64,000 bases of DNA from Paenibacillus sp. JQZ6Y-1 (GTDB lineage Bacteria > Bacillota > Bacilli > Paenibacillales > Paenibacillaceae): assembly GCF_040719145.1 (NCBI RefSeq), contig NZ_JBFDUZ010000002.1, positions 434,001-498,000 on the forward strand, written 5' to 3'. The translations under genes and the position numbers were made by a program. Numbering within the stretch: position 1 is the first letter of the stretch; each line of letters starts with the position of its first letter. The notes under the pieces are model-generated. The model was not told the DNA's origin. It saw only the letters and a program-made list of their open reading frames with translations, and did no database searches. Below, in pieces: positions 1 through 8,881 of this stretch.

Positions 1-1
1 C

Positions 2-202
2 TCGCCAACAACGTCCCTGATCCGACTGGGATTGGGCAACATGGCATGGTGGGAAATCGCAATCTCTATATTGATTTTGCTAGTATCCATCGTGATCTGC
101 GGCTGGATCTCTGCGAAGATTTATCGTACCGGGGTACTGATGTATGGCAAGCGTCCGACGTGGAAGGAATTAAGAAAAGCTATGAAGGCGTACAAAATCT
201 GA
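2..202 (+). CDS. ABC-2 type transporter permease, C-terminal fragment
   Basis: Only the last 66 residues lie in the window; the 5' part is off the left edge. They show one hydrophobic helix (around AISILILLVSIVICGWISA) followed by a short basic cytoplasmic tail with the signature KIYRTGVLMYGKRPTWKEL. That ending is typical of ABC-2 type permeases of the NatB/YhaP class, which export ions or drugs together with a separate ATPase. The frame is open from base 2 to the TGA at 200-202. The family call rests on the tail motif alone, and the substrate cannot be judged. Confidence 0.7.
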   Translation, partial: SPTTSLIRLGLGNMAWWEIAISILILLVSIVICGWISAKIYRTGVLMYGKRPTWKELRKAMKAYKI

Positions 203-210
203 TTGATGAC

Positions 211-242
211 TGCTCGCCTTTACGCAAGGCTAGAGGCGAGCA
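211..242 (+). terminator. Hairpin after the permease gene, possible terminator
   Basis: A perfect 9-bp inverted repeat (TGCTCGCCT / AGGCGAGCA, 14-nt loop) starts 9 bases after the stop codon. No T-tract follows, so intrinsic termination would be weak. It may instead protect the mRNA 3' end. Confidence 0.4.
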
Positions 243-287
243 GCATAGGATGTCATAGCGATCATCCAACTTTGGGAGGGATGACAG

Positions 288-1400
288 ATGAACAATCGGT
301 CGATTTTACAGAAATGGCAATGGGCAGATGGAAGGGGCAAAAGAATTGCTGTTACAGCTTGTATCCTTGCCGCTACATGGACGATGACTGCATGCAGCAA
401 TGCCAACGATGGCAGTCCTAGCAGCGACACATCGGCGTCTACCCGTTCTACAGCCACTGAGCAATCTGGACAGGAGGAAGCAGCGATGCAGAATCAACCG
501 TCTAACGCACAAGATCAGAATGAACAAGCACAGCCAACCACGTTGCAGCCGCAGCACATACCGACCGCTTTATTGCAAGGTGATACCAAGACGGTGTATG
601 CCCAGCTGACACCGGAGTTTCAAAAGCTGCTAACAGAGCAGCAGTTGGCGGACACCGTGCAAGCATCTTTGCAGCATATACAATCCTTTCATATGCTAGG
701 CAAAGGGATAGAGCTCAATCACCATACGCAATATAGTTGGCTAGACAGTACCGGCAAGCTTGGCTTAATCGCCGTATTGGATCAACAAAATAGAATAGCT
801 GGTCTACAGATGCAACCAGTAGAATCTTTTCCAACAACGGATGCCAAACGGACTGATACTGTGTATCGTTTACCATTTCAAGGGGATTGGTTCGTCTTTT
901 GGGGCGGCAGTAATGTGCTGCAAAATTATCACTATGCGGTAGAATCGCAACGATACGCATATGATTTTATTCAGGTGAAGGATGGTATGTCCTACAGCGG
1001 CGATGCCACAATCAATCGCAGCTATTACGCGTTCGGGCAGCCCGCACTATCACCGGCGGATGGTACGGTGGTGGCAGTCGTGAACGATATTGTGGATAAC
1101 GAGCCAGTCGGCAAAATGAATCCAGCACAGCCCGCAGGCAATCATGTTGTGATTCGTAGCGGCAGCGAATATAGTCTGCTGGGGCATTTGCAGAAAGGTT
1201 CAGTGACCGTGAAGAAGGGCGATACCGTCCAAGCTGGACAGATCATCGGTAAGGTCGGTAACTCCGGTAATTCTAGCGAAGCACATCTGCATGTTCAGGT
1301 GGCAGATCACCCCGATTTGGCAAAGGGCAAATCGATTCCGATCCATTGGCAAGGCGATATTCAGCCTACTAGAGGTCAAACCGTGAATAGCAATCAATAA
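288..1400 (+). CDS. M23-family peptidase lipoprotein with DUF3887-like N-terminal domain
   Basis: 370 residues. A lipoprotein-type signal ends in the lipobox-like TMTAC (Cys36). A Ser/Thr/Gln/Glu-rich linker follows to about residue 85. Next comes a small alpha/beta domain (PTALLQGDTKTVYAQLTPEF) like DUF3887 domains that often precede hydrolases. Residues 200-345 form a LytM/M23 endopeptidase fold, with YAYDF, a GNHVVI strand, GHLQKGSVTVKKGDTV and the zinc-site H333-L-H335. M23 enzymes cut peptidoglycan cross-links outside the membrane. The first metal motif is not a textbook HxxxD; an upstream His in QNYHYAVE may serve, so activity is not certain. GGGAGGG precedes the ATG. Confidence 0.8.
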   Translation: MNNRSILQKWQWADGRGKRIAVTACILAATWTMTACSNANDGSPSSDTSASTRSTATEQSGQEEAAMQNQPSNAQDQNEQAQPTTLQPQHIPTALLQGDTKTVYAQLTPEFQKLLTEQQLADTVQASLQHIQSFHMLGKGIELNHHTQYSWLDSTGKLGLIAVLDQQNRIAGLQMQPVESFPTTDAKRTDTVYRLPFQGDWFVFWGGSNVLQNYHYAVESQRYAYDFIQVKDGMSYSGDATINRSYYAFGQPALSPADGTVVAVVNDIVDNEPVGKMNPAQPAGNHVVIRSGSEYSLLGHLQKGSVTVKKGDTVQAGQIIGKVGNSGNSSEAHLHVQVADHPDLAKGKSIPIHWQGDIQPTRGQTVNSNQ

Positions 1401-1525
1401 TTCATAGTAAATAAGAGAGAAGCAACCATACACTAATTCTCAATATAAGTCTGCTAACAACGTATAAAAGATTTCATATCAATACCTGCTCGTCCTACCG
1501 TGAGATTGGGAGAAGGAATAAAACA

Positions 1526-2461
1526 ATGAAAAAATTATTAAAGATTATGCTCATAGCTGTAGTCAGTATCGTGCTGCTCATTGTCTTGTTCGTAGCGACG
1601 GTCTATACCGTTAACGTTATAGCGAGTCGCTCCGAGCAAAAGGAAATTCAGCCCTACGGTCAAGCAGTGACTGTAGATGGGAAGAAGATGAATGTACTGA
1701 TTGAAGGTACAGGTAGTCAGACGATTGTGCTGCTGCCGGGCTTTGGTACCGCTTCGCCTGTGCTTGATTTTAAGCCGTTACTTGCACAATTGTCTCCGCA
1801 TTATCGGGTCGTGGTGGTAGAGCCGTTTGGCTACGGACTGAGCGATGTGACAGACAAGCCGCGTACTGTGGACAATATCACGAGTGAGATTCATGCCGCA
1901 TTACAGCAGTTGAAGATCAACAACTATGTACTGATGGGTCATTCGATTGCGGGAATCTATGGGCTGGACTATGTGAACAAATATCCGAAGGAAGTGACCG
2001 CCTTTGCCGGTATTGATACAAGCTTCCCGACACAACCTACCGATGTCATGGATACGCAAACACTCAGCTTGTTAGAGAAGTCCGGCTTTTATCGCTTCAT
2101 CGCCAAGCTGAATCCAACTCAGATCATGACTCCGAATGTAGATGAGCAGACCAAAGAGCAGATCAAAATGATTACTCTGAAGAATATGATGAATCCCGAT
2201 ATCCAAAATGAAGCCCAACTGCTGCCGGAGAATTTCAAGTCAGTACAAGGTCTACAATTCCCGAAAAACTTGCCAGTGATCTTCTTCCTTGTGAAGAATG
2301 ATGCAGAGATCAAGGATTGGATTCCAGCGCATGAGGAGCAGATCAAGAACTCTGTACACGGCGAAGTGGTTCCTTTAGAAGGCACGCATTATCTGCATTA
2401 TACCCAGTCGAAGGCGATTGTGGAGGATTTGAGAAGTTTTTTGAATGGAGTCAAATCATAA
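1526..2461 (+). CDS. Membrane-anchored alpha/beta hydrolase
   Basis: 311 residues. One N-terminal transmembrane segment (about 5-33) places a catalytic domain outside the cell. The domain has the alpha/beta-hydrolase order: oxyanion-loop LLPGFG (69-74), the strand RVVVVEPFGYGLSD, nucleophile elbow GHSIAG with Ser140, and a late His in EGTHYLHY. Substrate cannot be predicted; relatives are esterases, lactonases or peptidases. A gap of about 125 bases from the M23 gene with no clear terminator leaves co-transcription possible. GGGAGAAGG lies upstream of the ATG. Confidence 0.8.
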   Translation: MKKLLKIMLIAVVSIVLLIVLFVATVYTVNVIASRSEQKEIQPYGQAVTVDGKKMNVLIEGTGSQTIVLLPGFGTASPVLDFKPLLAQLSPHYRVVVVEPFGYGLSDVTDKPRTVDNITSEIHAALQQLKINNYVLMGHSIAGIYGLDYVNKYPKEVTAFAGIDTSFPTQPTDVMDTQTLSLLEKSGFYRFIAKLNPTQIMTPNVDEQTKEQIKMITLKNMMNPDIQNEAQLLPENFKSVQGLQFPKNLPVIFFLVKNDAEIKDWIPAHEEQIKNSVHGEVVPLEGTHYLHYTQSKAIVEDLRSFLNGVKS

Positions 2462-2632
2462 GATAAACTGCTTTTCCTTTATTTATACGAAAATATAAAT
2501 ATACAACAACAATGTATTGTACTTGAAATGAGAATATGCAATATTTAGAGAGACACGTTTGGCTTGCACAATCCCTGTCATATCAAGGAACGGGACAGTC
2601 CGGATATCAAAACATGCAAAGGGAGTTATGCA

Positions 2633-4012
2633 ATGAAAAAATGGCATCACAACATTCTGTCCCTCGTTCTCGCAGCAGGTTTGCTTGCAACCTCTGCTCC
2701 AGCGCTGGCGTCCGCAGCCCAGCCGCTGACTGTCAAAGTCAATGACAAAAAAGTGGAGTATAACGTTAAGAGCGGCGCACCAACGGTTCAGCAAAAGACG
2801 ACCCTTGTACCGCTACGCTCCACGCTAAAAGCAATGGGTATCACCCTGTCCAGCGCATCGGGTAACAGCATCACTGCCATCGTTAACGGTAAAAGTGTCA
2901 CGGTCAAAAGCAAGCTGACCAAGATCAACGGTGTCGTATACGTGCCGATTCGTACATTTGGCGAATTGACAGGCTATACGGTCAGCTGGAATGCCAAAAC
3001 GCGTACAATTCAGCTAACGTCCGCTCCAGCCGTGCCTGTAACAACCGAACCTGTCACTACACAGCCGGTAGATAGCACTACAACTGCACCGACTGACAGT
3101 ACAGCGACGCCAACCACACCGGCAGCTTCCACAGCGCCGACAGTTAGCAATCCGGCTCCGGCAACTACGACCGAAACAGCGGATACAGGCGGACGCGGCT
3201 TTATGTGGGAGGTTCAGGCGAACGGCAATACCGTGTACCTCGTCGGCTCTATGCATATTGCCAATGACAGCTTTTACCCGCTGCGCAAGGAATACGAAGA
3301 AGCGTTCTCGCAGGCGGATTATCTCGGTGTTGAAGTGGATATTACGAAGACGACCGACGAGCAATTTTTCCAGCAACTTAGACAGATGGGCACGTATCAG
3401 GATGGCAGCACGCTCCCTAATCATATCGCTGCGGATACATATGCCAAACTCGGCAAATACCTTCAGGCAAACGGCATGAAGTCCGGTGACATGGATCGCT
3501 TCAAACCATGGGTGGTTGAAATGTTCGTGGACTCTGCATCGGCTTCCAATTCTAGTTACGAAGCTGAAAGCGGCATTGATCGGTACTTCCTCAAGCAGGC
3601 GGCTACACGCAATGTGCCAGTGATCGAGCTGGAATCAGGCGAGTCCCAGCTGAATATGCTGAACAGCTTCTCCCCAGAATTGCAGGATGCTCTGCTGTAC
3701 TTCGCCCTTCGCGATCTGGAGGAAACCGATAATGGCAAGCAGGACAATAGCATCGATGAGATGGCAGAAACGTGGAAAACCGGCAACGAAGCCGAGCTGT
3801 TGAAACTTACGACTAGCTCTGCCGACATTCCTGAATACCACAAAGCGATGCTGGTTGACCGCAATATCGGCATGGCAAACAAAATCGACGGCTATCTGAA
3901 AAGCGGCGGCAACAAACAGTACTTTATCGTTGTCGGCGCCGCTCATTATCTGAGCGATGACGGTATCCTCCACCTGTTGGAGAAAAAAGGCTACACCGTC
4001 GTGCGTAAGTAG
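2633..4012 (+). CDS. TraB/GumN-family protein with copper-amine-oxidase-like N-terminal domain
   Basis: 459 residues from the ATG that follows AAAGGGAGTTATGCA; an in-frame ATG at 2564 lacks a good ribosome site. Domain order: Sec signal peptide (1-28), a copper amine oxidase N-terminal-like domain (about 35-125, with TTLVPLRSTLKAMG and VVYVPIRTFGE), a Thr/Pro/Ser linker (about 127-175), and a TraB/GumN/TIKI domain. The last carries its two conserved segments, VGSMHIANDSFYPL and IVVGAAHYLSDDGI. Eukaryotic TIKI members are metal-dependent proteases; the bacterial role is not settled. The N-terminal domain is common in Paenibacillus secreted proteins and may bind the wall. A terminator follows. 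Confidence 0.85.
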   Translation: MKKWHHNILSLVLAAGLLATSAPALASAAQPLTVKVNDKKVEYNVKSGAPTVQQKTTLVPLRSTLKAMGITLSSASGNSITAIVNGKSVTVKSKLTKINGVVYVPIRTFGELTGYTVSWNAKTRTIQLTSAPAVPVTTEPVTTQPVDSTTTAPTDSTATPTTPAASTAPTVSNPAPATTTETADTGGRGFMWEVQANGNTVYLVGSMHIANDSFYPLRKEYEEAFSQADYLGVEVDITKTTDEQFFQQLRQMGTYQDGSTLPNHIAADTYAKLGKYLQANGMKSGDMDRFKPWVVEMFVDSASASNSSYEAESGIDRYFLKQAATRNVPVIELESGESQLNMLNSFSPELQDALLYFALRDLEETDNGKQDNSIDEMAETWKTGNEAELLKLTTSSADIPEYHKAMLVDRNIGMANKIDGYLKSGGNKQYFIVVGAAHYLSDDGILHLLEKKGYTVVRK

Positions 4013-4154
4013 AACCAGCTTTCCCCCCAGAACGATAACCCTATACCACGTTCACGTACCAAATAAAAAGAAAAAACAATGTTCAACCAAAACAACACGA
4101 GTCCGTACCCACCATACTGCGATGCTGCTGTCTGCAAGCCACCAACGTGATCAC

Positions 4155-4200
4155 AAAAACCCGCCTGTCTCTTTGGGAGAATAGGCGGGTTTTGTTTTGG
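4155..4200. terminator. Bidirectional intrinsic terminator
   Basis: An 11-bp stem, AAAACCCGCCT (4156-4166) with AGGCGGGTTTT (4183-4193), has a T-rich tail on both strands. It lies between two convergent genes and can serve both. Confidence 0.9.
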
Positions 4201-4244
4201 TATACGATGTAACACCTTAACGTGCAGATCTGACTAATCTTGTA

Positions 4245-4943
4245 TTACGATGCTGTGTTGCCATTGACACGATCCAATAGCTTCGCCAATTGCGCTTGAT
4301 CATAAGCGTCATTAATGACTTTCCATTCGCCGCTGACCTGCTGCAATTGCAGTGTACCTTGGAACGGAATCTTTTCCTTGTCACCGACAGCAATATTCAT
4401 TTCATAAGCAATTTCCATAATACCGTTAACCTTGAATACCGGATCGGCAGTCAGCTTCAGATCGGTTGTTGTTACATTGGACTTGGATTGTACAGCGAGT
4501 CGTTGTGGCAAAATAAGCACTCGGCTTGTTGTTTGTTTATTTAGGAATTCTGGCGTAGCATACGACTTCAGTTGATCATACTGCTGTTGATACACCGCTG
4601 GCAGTGAGGGCGTATCCGTACTGGCTTCGTTGTCAGTATCCATATTCAGTTTGCTATAGTCAGTGACTTGATATTCGGCTTGTTTGTACTGCTTGGCAAC
4701 GTCAGTGGCTGCTTGCACCTGCTCATCCGTAGCGGTTTCACCCTGTTTGGCTAGGGTAGCTGTTGTCGTTGTAGATGTCTCGGTCTGTCCGGCTTCATCG
4801 GTCGTCGTTGTCGCTGGGGTACTGCTCTCCGCAGTAGTAGAACTAGATGATGCGTTGTTACTTGCTGTATTACTTTGCTGTGTGCATCCGAGCAGTGAAC
4901 TGCTCATCACCAGTGTTAGTAATAGAAGAGTATATTTCTTCAT
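4245..4943 (-). CDS. Thr/Ser-rich lipoprotein of unknown function
   Basis: 232 residues. A classical lipoprotein signal ends in SLLGC (Cys20). A low-complexity Ser/Thr/Ala stretch to about residue 70 probably spans the wall. The C-terminal half is a compact alpha+beta domain with alternating hydrophobic strands (PVFKVNGIMEIAYEMNIAV, GTLQLQQVSGEWKVINDAY). The ending is reminiscent of small extracellular domains that finish in a GEWKV strand, but I do not recognise the family. AAAGGAGG precedes the ATG. It appears to be a single-gene unit with the terminator at 4155-4200 downstream. Confidence 0.7.
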   Translation of the reverse strand: MKKYTLLLLTLVMSSSLLGCTQQSNTASNNASSSSTTAESSTPATTTTDEAGQTETSTTTTATLAKQGETATDEQVQAATDVAKQYKQAEYQVTDYSKLNMDTDNEASTDTPSLPAVYQQQYDQLKSYATPEFLNKQTTSRVLILPQRLAVQSKSNVTTTDLKLTADPVFKVNGIMEIAYEMNIAVGDKEKIPFQGTLQLQQVSGEWKVINDAYDQAQLAKLLDRVNGNTAS

Positions 4944-5030
4944 ATGTATTGAACCTCCTTTGATGTGTGTACAGGGTGGTCATGTTAAATTTACCATTAA
5001 AAGGCTTAGTTATGCAAATTTGAACATGGA

Positions 5031-5071
5031 AAAGGCTCCATTCCCCTGATTCTATAAGGAAATGAAGCCTT
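5031..5071 (-). terminator. Intrinsic terminator of the 5083-5673 gene
   Basis: Read on the minus strand, the stem AAGGCTTCATTTCC / GGAATGGAGCCTT (one mismatch and a small bulge) is followed by a short T-run. It begins 12 bases past the stop codon. Confidence 0.75.
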
Positions 5072-5082
5072 GGCGGCAAAAG

Positions 5083-5673
5083 CTATTCTGGGCTAAATTG
5101 ATTCACGTAGGCATAGATGCTTTGATTGTACTGGGTAATGATTTTGCCTGCTAGATTGATTTTGGCGTTAATCGTATATCTTTGCTTGGCAGTTGGGTTA
5201 GGCGTGTTCAGATAGTTGGCGAATAGCTTGAAGCCTTCTAGCTGGATGTTAGCGCCTTTGATGAACTTTTCATGTAAAGCAATGAGTTTGGGCTGCTGAG
5301 GCTTGGCTTTTTTGACTATATTGATGAACTTGGTGTAATTGGGAATAGCGATGTTTTTGATGTTATTATATGCTTGCTTACGAGTTGCTTTGGTAAATGC
5401 GGTGCTTTTGTTGTAAGTTGAGAGTCCAAGATCACCGTACTGTTTGGCGCTGTTGGTCACTTTAAAATAAGCGACATAATCATCGTAAGCATCCAGCAAT
5501 TTGGGATCAACAATGGTGCGGAAGTCGTCCAAGTAGTCATATGCCTCGTCTTCGGATTCGAACACCTCAGAGGCGGAATACGCGTCTGCATGGGCTTTGG
5601 GCGGTGTGGCAGGCAGAAGGACAGCTAGCAGTAATAGACTGCATAGCAGGGACAGGACAGATTTTTGGTTCAT
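5083..5673 (-). CDS. Small secreted helical protein, paralog A
   Basis: 196 residues with a Sec signal peptide (hydrophobic to about 25, ending near KAHADA). The mature part is mainly helical and Lys/Tyr-rich. It shares a recognisable core with the products of 7199-7795 and 7922-8614: a YxxY tract, TRKQAYNNIKNIAIPNYTKF, then KxxKPxxxxLxxLHxKFIKGA and QLEGFKLF. It lacks the acidic segment found between signal peptide and core in the two relatives. I do not recognise the family. It is divergent from a ROK regulator that sits among the three paralogs. Confidence 0.75.
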   Translation of the reverse strand: MNQKSVLSLLCSLLLLAVLLPATPPKAHADAYSASEVFESEDEAYDYLDDFRTIVDPKLLDAYDDYVAYFKVTNSAKQYGDLGLSTYNKSTAFTKATRKQAYNNIKNIAIPNYTKFINIVKKAKPQQPKLIALHEKFIKGANIQLEGFKLFANYLNTPNPTAKQRYTINAKINLAGKIITQYNQSIYAYVNQFSPE

Positions 5674-5796
5674 GGTTTTCGCTCCTTTGAATCGTATGTA
5701 AAATAACGTGCTTTATCTTTATCGGCATTTGGGTCGAAAATTGGAATATTTCTGGTATATTTTCTGTGGTGGTCATTCTATTAGGAGGCGGATACA

Positions 5797-5877
5797 ATGG
5801 AGAAAGAGACTGTTCATGCCTATTTTACCAATGAAAATGAAGTGGACAGTGGATGTTATTATGGACAGGGAGAATGA
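5797..5877 (+). CDS. Possible 26-residue leader peptide upstream of the ROK gene
   Basis: A short frame, starting MEKETVHAYF, begins at an ATG preceded by AGGAGG at ideal spacing. It ends in a TGA only 6 bases before the GTG of the ROK gene, so its 3' end overlaps that gene's ribosome site. The layout suggests translational coupling. The peptide resembles nothing I know, so this could be chance. Confidence 0.4.
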   Translation: MEKETVHAYFTNENEVDSGCYYGQGE

Positions 5878-5883
5878 ATAATT

Positions 5884-7095
5884 GTGTATCGGACAATCGC
5901 CAAAACGCTGAAACGGCAAACGTATGACCGGATTGCCGTGCAGGATGATGTTTCCAAAATCGAACTCATGAAAGATATTGATATTACGAGCAGCAGCCTA
6001 AACCGTGTACTGGATGAATTGCTCCATGAAGGCTGGATTATGGAATCCGGGCTTGGGCAATCGACCGGAGGACGCAAGCCAGTGCTGTACCGGATTCAGC
6101 CGCATAATCGCTATGTGTTCGGATTGGACATTTCGCGTAAATATTCGGTGCTTGGGCTATATGATCTGCGGATGAACTCGCTGTACAGTCACCGCTGGCT
6201 GATGGATGAGCAGATGACGCCGGAGCGACTGGTGGAGGAAGTGGCGCAGCAGATTCAGCAGGTGCTAGCAGAGAGGCATTTGTCCAAGCGACGGATTTTG
6301 GGTATTGGAATCGGAGCTGTCGGTCCGCTTGATTATGAAAAAGGGCTGATTCGCAATCCGCTCTATTTTACTGCACTGGGCTGGAACCATGTCTCCATCT
6401 GCGATCTGATTACCGCCAAAACAGAGATTCCCGCGCTACTGGACAACGGCATCAATACCGCATTATTGGGCGAATACTGGGCTGCTCGTGAGGAGCATCC
6501 GCAGCATCTGTTGTATGTAAATGCGGGTGTTGGGATTCGCGCCGCCTATCTGTCGGATGGACGTATTATGCGCGGAGCATCTGATCAGGAAGGCTCAATC
6601 GGGCAAATGGTCGTTCATGCAGGCGGTGCAAGACTGCATGAGCGGGGAAACTATGGCGCGCTGGAAGCCTATGCTTCCATTCAGGCATTAGAACAACAGA
6701 CTCGACAGCGCGCCCGGATGGGGCTGGAGTGGACGGCGTTTGGCGATGTGGATGCAGATCTAGCTGCCAGTGACAAGAACGATCTGTCATTTGACCAGAT
6801 GATTCGTCAATTGCAGGAAGGGGATTCCTTTTTGCAGGAGTTGTTCCATCGGTCTGCTGGATATATGGGCATTGGGCTAGGCAATCTGATCAACACGTTG
6901 CAGCCGGAGCGAGTCATTGTTGGCGGCGCACTGATTCATGAGGCCCCCGGTTATTACGAAACCGCAATCGCTGTGGCTAGAAAACAAATCTATGGCGAAC
7001 CGACTACCCATCCGCAATTCTCACGCGGACACTTGCAAGACAAGGCAGTGTCTGTGGGAGCAGCAGTAATGGTACTGGAACGGATGGAGATGTAA
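5884..7095 (+). CDS. ROK-family transcriptional regulator (NagC/XylR-like)
   Basis: 403 residues. An N-terminal winged-helix region (about 1-65, with LMKDIDITSSSLNRVLDEL) is followed by a ROK sugar-kinase-like fold starting at GLDISRKYSVLGLYDL. ROK signatures include GIGIGAVGPLDYEKG and the Gly-rich C-terminal segment GIGLGNLINTLQPERVIVGG. The usual ROK zinc cluster is not obvious, which fits a regulator rather than a kinase. Such proteins repress sugar catabolic genes until a sugar or sugar phosphate binds. A stop codon lies two codons upstream, so the start is GTG 5884, with GGGAG ahead of it. It may control the flanking secreted proteins; that is only inference. Confidence 0.85.
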   Translation: MYRTIAKTLKRQTYDRIAVQDDVSKIELMKDIDITSSSLNRVLDELLHEGWIMESGLGQSTGGRKPVLYRIQPHNRYVFGLDISRKYSVLGLYDLRMNSLYSHRWLMDEQMTPERLVEEVAQQIQQVLAERHLSKRRILGIGIGAVGPLDYEKGLIRNPLYFTALGWNHVSICDLITAKTEIPALLDNGINTALLGEYWAAREEHPQHLLYVNAGVGIRAAYLSDGRIMRGASDQEGSIGQMVVHAGGARLHERGNYGALEAYASIQALEQQTRQRARMGLEWTAFGDVDADLAASDKNDLSFDQMIRQLQEGDSFLQELFHRSAGYMGIGLGNLINTLQPERVIVGGALIHEAPGYYETAIAVARKQIYGEPTTHPQFSRGHLQDKAVSVGAAVMVLERMEM

Positions 7096-7118
7096 TGGTA
7101 GGCTTTGATATGTAAAAA

Positions 7119-7175
7119 ACAACCCCCTATTCGCAGTAGCTTCTGCCATGCAGAGATACGCAAATAGGGGGTTGT
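7119..7175. terminator. Intrinsic terminator between convergent genes
   Basis: A perfect 13-bp stem, ACAACCCCCTATT with AATAGGGGGTTGT, encloses a 31-nt loop. The T-run is strong on the minus strand (TTTTTT) and weak on the plus, so it mainly serves the 7199-7795 gene. Confidence 0.85.
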
Positions 7176-7198
7176 TGTGTTGTTCAGATCAATCGTAC

Positions 7199-7795
7199 TT
7201 ACTGCTCAAATTTGGCAGAGTATTTCTCAACTGCTGCTTTGTAGGCATTCAGTTCGTTCATACCAGCTGTAATTTTCTGATTCGCTTGGCTCAATACGGA
7301 TACATTCAGCTTGCTGCTGGATACGTATTTTTTGAACAGATTCAGGGCTTCCAATTGCAGGGAAGCAGCTTTGATGTACTTGGTATGGATTTTTGCTAAT
7401 TCAGCATTGGCAGGCTTGATCTTTTTCAGACCAACCACGAATTTGGTATAGCTTGGAATGACTGTATACGTCATGGCAGCGTATGCTTTTTTGCGGTTGG
7501 TGGATGTAATGTAACGGTAGCCGTTGTATGTATCTACAGCTTTGTCTTCATAAGTAGCAATCGCGGTCAAAGCATCGCCGTAATCCAGCAGTCCTTGTGC
7601 TTCCGCACGCAATTCTGGGCTAACGTCGCTAAGTGCGTCTTCCACATCATCGCTAACATCTTCGCTGGTGTCGTCTGTGCTTGGCGCAGTTACGCTAGGC
7701 GTGGAAGCAGCAGAAGCGAATGAAGCTTGGAATGGAGATACTGCACCAAAGATACAGGTCAGAGCAAGGGCAAGTAGTAATTTGTTTTTCAACAT
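7199..7795 (-). CDS. Small secreted helical protein, paralog B
   Basis: 198 residues. A Sec signal peptide (1-28, SFASAAS) is followed by an acidic segment rich in Asp/Ser (STDDTSEDVSDDVEDALSD) and then the same helical core as paralogs A and C (NRKKAYAAMTYTVIPSYTKF, IHTKYIKAASLQLEALNLF). AAAGGAG lies 8 bases before the ATG. The gap to paralog C upstream is 126 bases with no terminator visible, so the two may be co-transcribed. Function is unknown. Confidence 0.75.
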   Translation of the reverse strand: MLKNKLLLALALTCIFGAVSPFQASFASAASTPSVTAPSTDDTSEDVSDDVEDALSDVSPELRAEAQGLLDYGDALTAIATYEDKAVDTYNGYRYITSTNRKKAYAAMTYTVIPSYTKFVVGLKKIKPANAELAKIHTKYIKAASLQLEALNLFKKYVSSSKLNVSVLSQANQKITAGMNELNAYKAAVEKYSAKFEQ

Positions 7796-7921
7796 CTAGT
7801 TAAACTCCTTTTACGTTCGATTAGGTTAGAGATGTAGTCATGATGACGAGAGGACTGCATCCCTGTACAAGAAGATAGCGGTATATCTGGTGATCGTAGT
7901 ATATCTAGTGATAAGTGGATA

Positions 7922-8614
7922 TTAGGTGAAATCCTCGCTCCATTGGGTGCTGGCATCATCGCTGGAATCGGCATCCGTACTACTGTCGTCTAATCCGTCA
8001 AAGCGTGTAATATAGTCGTCCAGCTCGGTATAGAAGTTAGCGATCAGTGTGCCGCCAGCATCTAGCTTGGCTTCGGCTTTTTTGAGCAGTGACTTGTTCA
8101 GTGTGGTGCTAGATACGTACTTTTTGTACAGCTTAAAGCCTTCCAGCTCTGCATAGGCACCTTTGAGATATTTGGCATGAAGGGCAGCCAGCTCGGCATT
8201 CGCAGGCTGAATCTGCTTGAGACCAGCAACGAACTTCGTGTAGTTCGGCACAACGGTATACGTCATCAGGCGATACTCTTCCTTGCGGTTGGAGGCGCTG
8301 ACGTATTCATTTTTGTTGTAAGCCGTCCAAGCCTTGTCTTCATAAGTGAGCAGCGGGTCCATCGCATCGGCATAGTCGAGGAATTCGCTTGCTTCCTGCG
8401 CCAATGCCGGATCGACATCATCGAGACTGCCATCATCGCTGTACGTATCGTCCTCCACATCACCAGATGTGCTGTCATCACTGTTCAGGTCCATCGAATA
8501 CGAACCATCGGGTGAAGCGTCAGTGGAGGCAGCAGAAGCGGTACTGACAGGCAAAGCAGCGAATCCCAGCAAAACAGCAGTCAGCAGCATGGTTGTCCAC
8601 GTTTTTTGTTTCAT
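7922..8614 (-). CDS. Small secreted helical protein, paralog C
   Basis: 230 residues and the closest relative of paralog B: signal peptide to about residue 29, a strongly acidic Asp/Ser segment, then the shared core (NRKEEYRLMTYTVVPNYTKF, LHAKYLKGAYAELEGFKLYKKYVS). It adds an acidic Asp/Ser C-terminal tail that the others lack. Acidic low-complexity regions on secreted proteins can bind Ca2+ or cationic polymers, but nothing shows this directly here. GAGGGG precedes the ATG. It is probably the first gene of a two-gene unit with paralog B. Confidence 0.75.
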   Translation of the reverse strand: MKQKTWTTMLLTAVLLGFAALPVSTASAASTDASPDGSYSMDLNSDDSTSGDVEDDTYSDDGSLDDVDPALAQEASEFLDYADAMDPLLTYEDKAWTAYNKNEYVSASNRKEEYRLMTYTVVPNYTKFVAGLKQIQPANAELAALHAKYLKGAYAELEGFKLYKKYVSSTTLNKSLLKKAEAKLDAGGTLIANFYTELDDYITRFDGLDDSSTDADSSDDASTQWSEDFT

Positions 8615-8881
8615 TGTTCATAACCCCTCTATTATGTATTTAATAGATTTTTTTTACAATTTAACACGGAAAGCCATTAAATGAAAGGATAAAAATAAGA
8701 TAGATTCCATAAAGTGGAATAATCAAGCGAAAAGTAGGAAAAAGGCGAGTGCGCAGTGACAGGAGAAGTTCAATCGGACATGATGGATGTAACCTGCTAC
8801 CGCAGGATTGCACCGGATCATTCACGGTTAATGGTAAAGAGAGCATTTTACCAAACTATACAGAGAATGAGGCGATACTCC

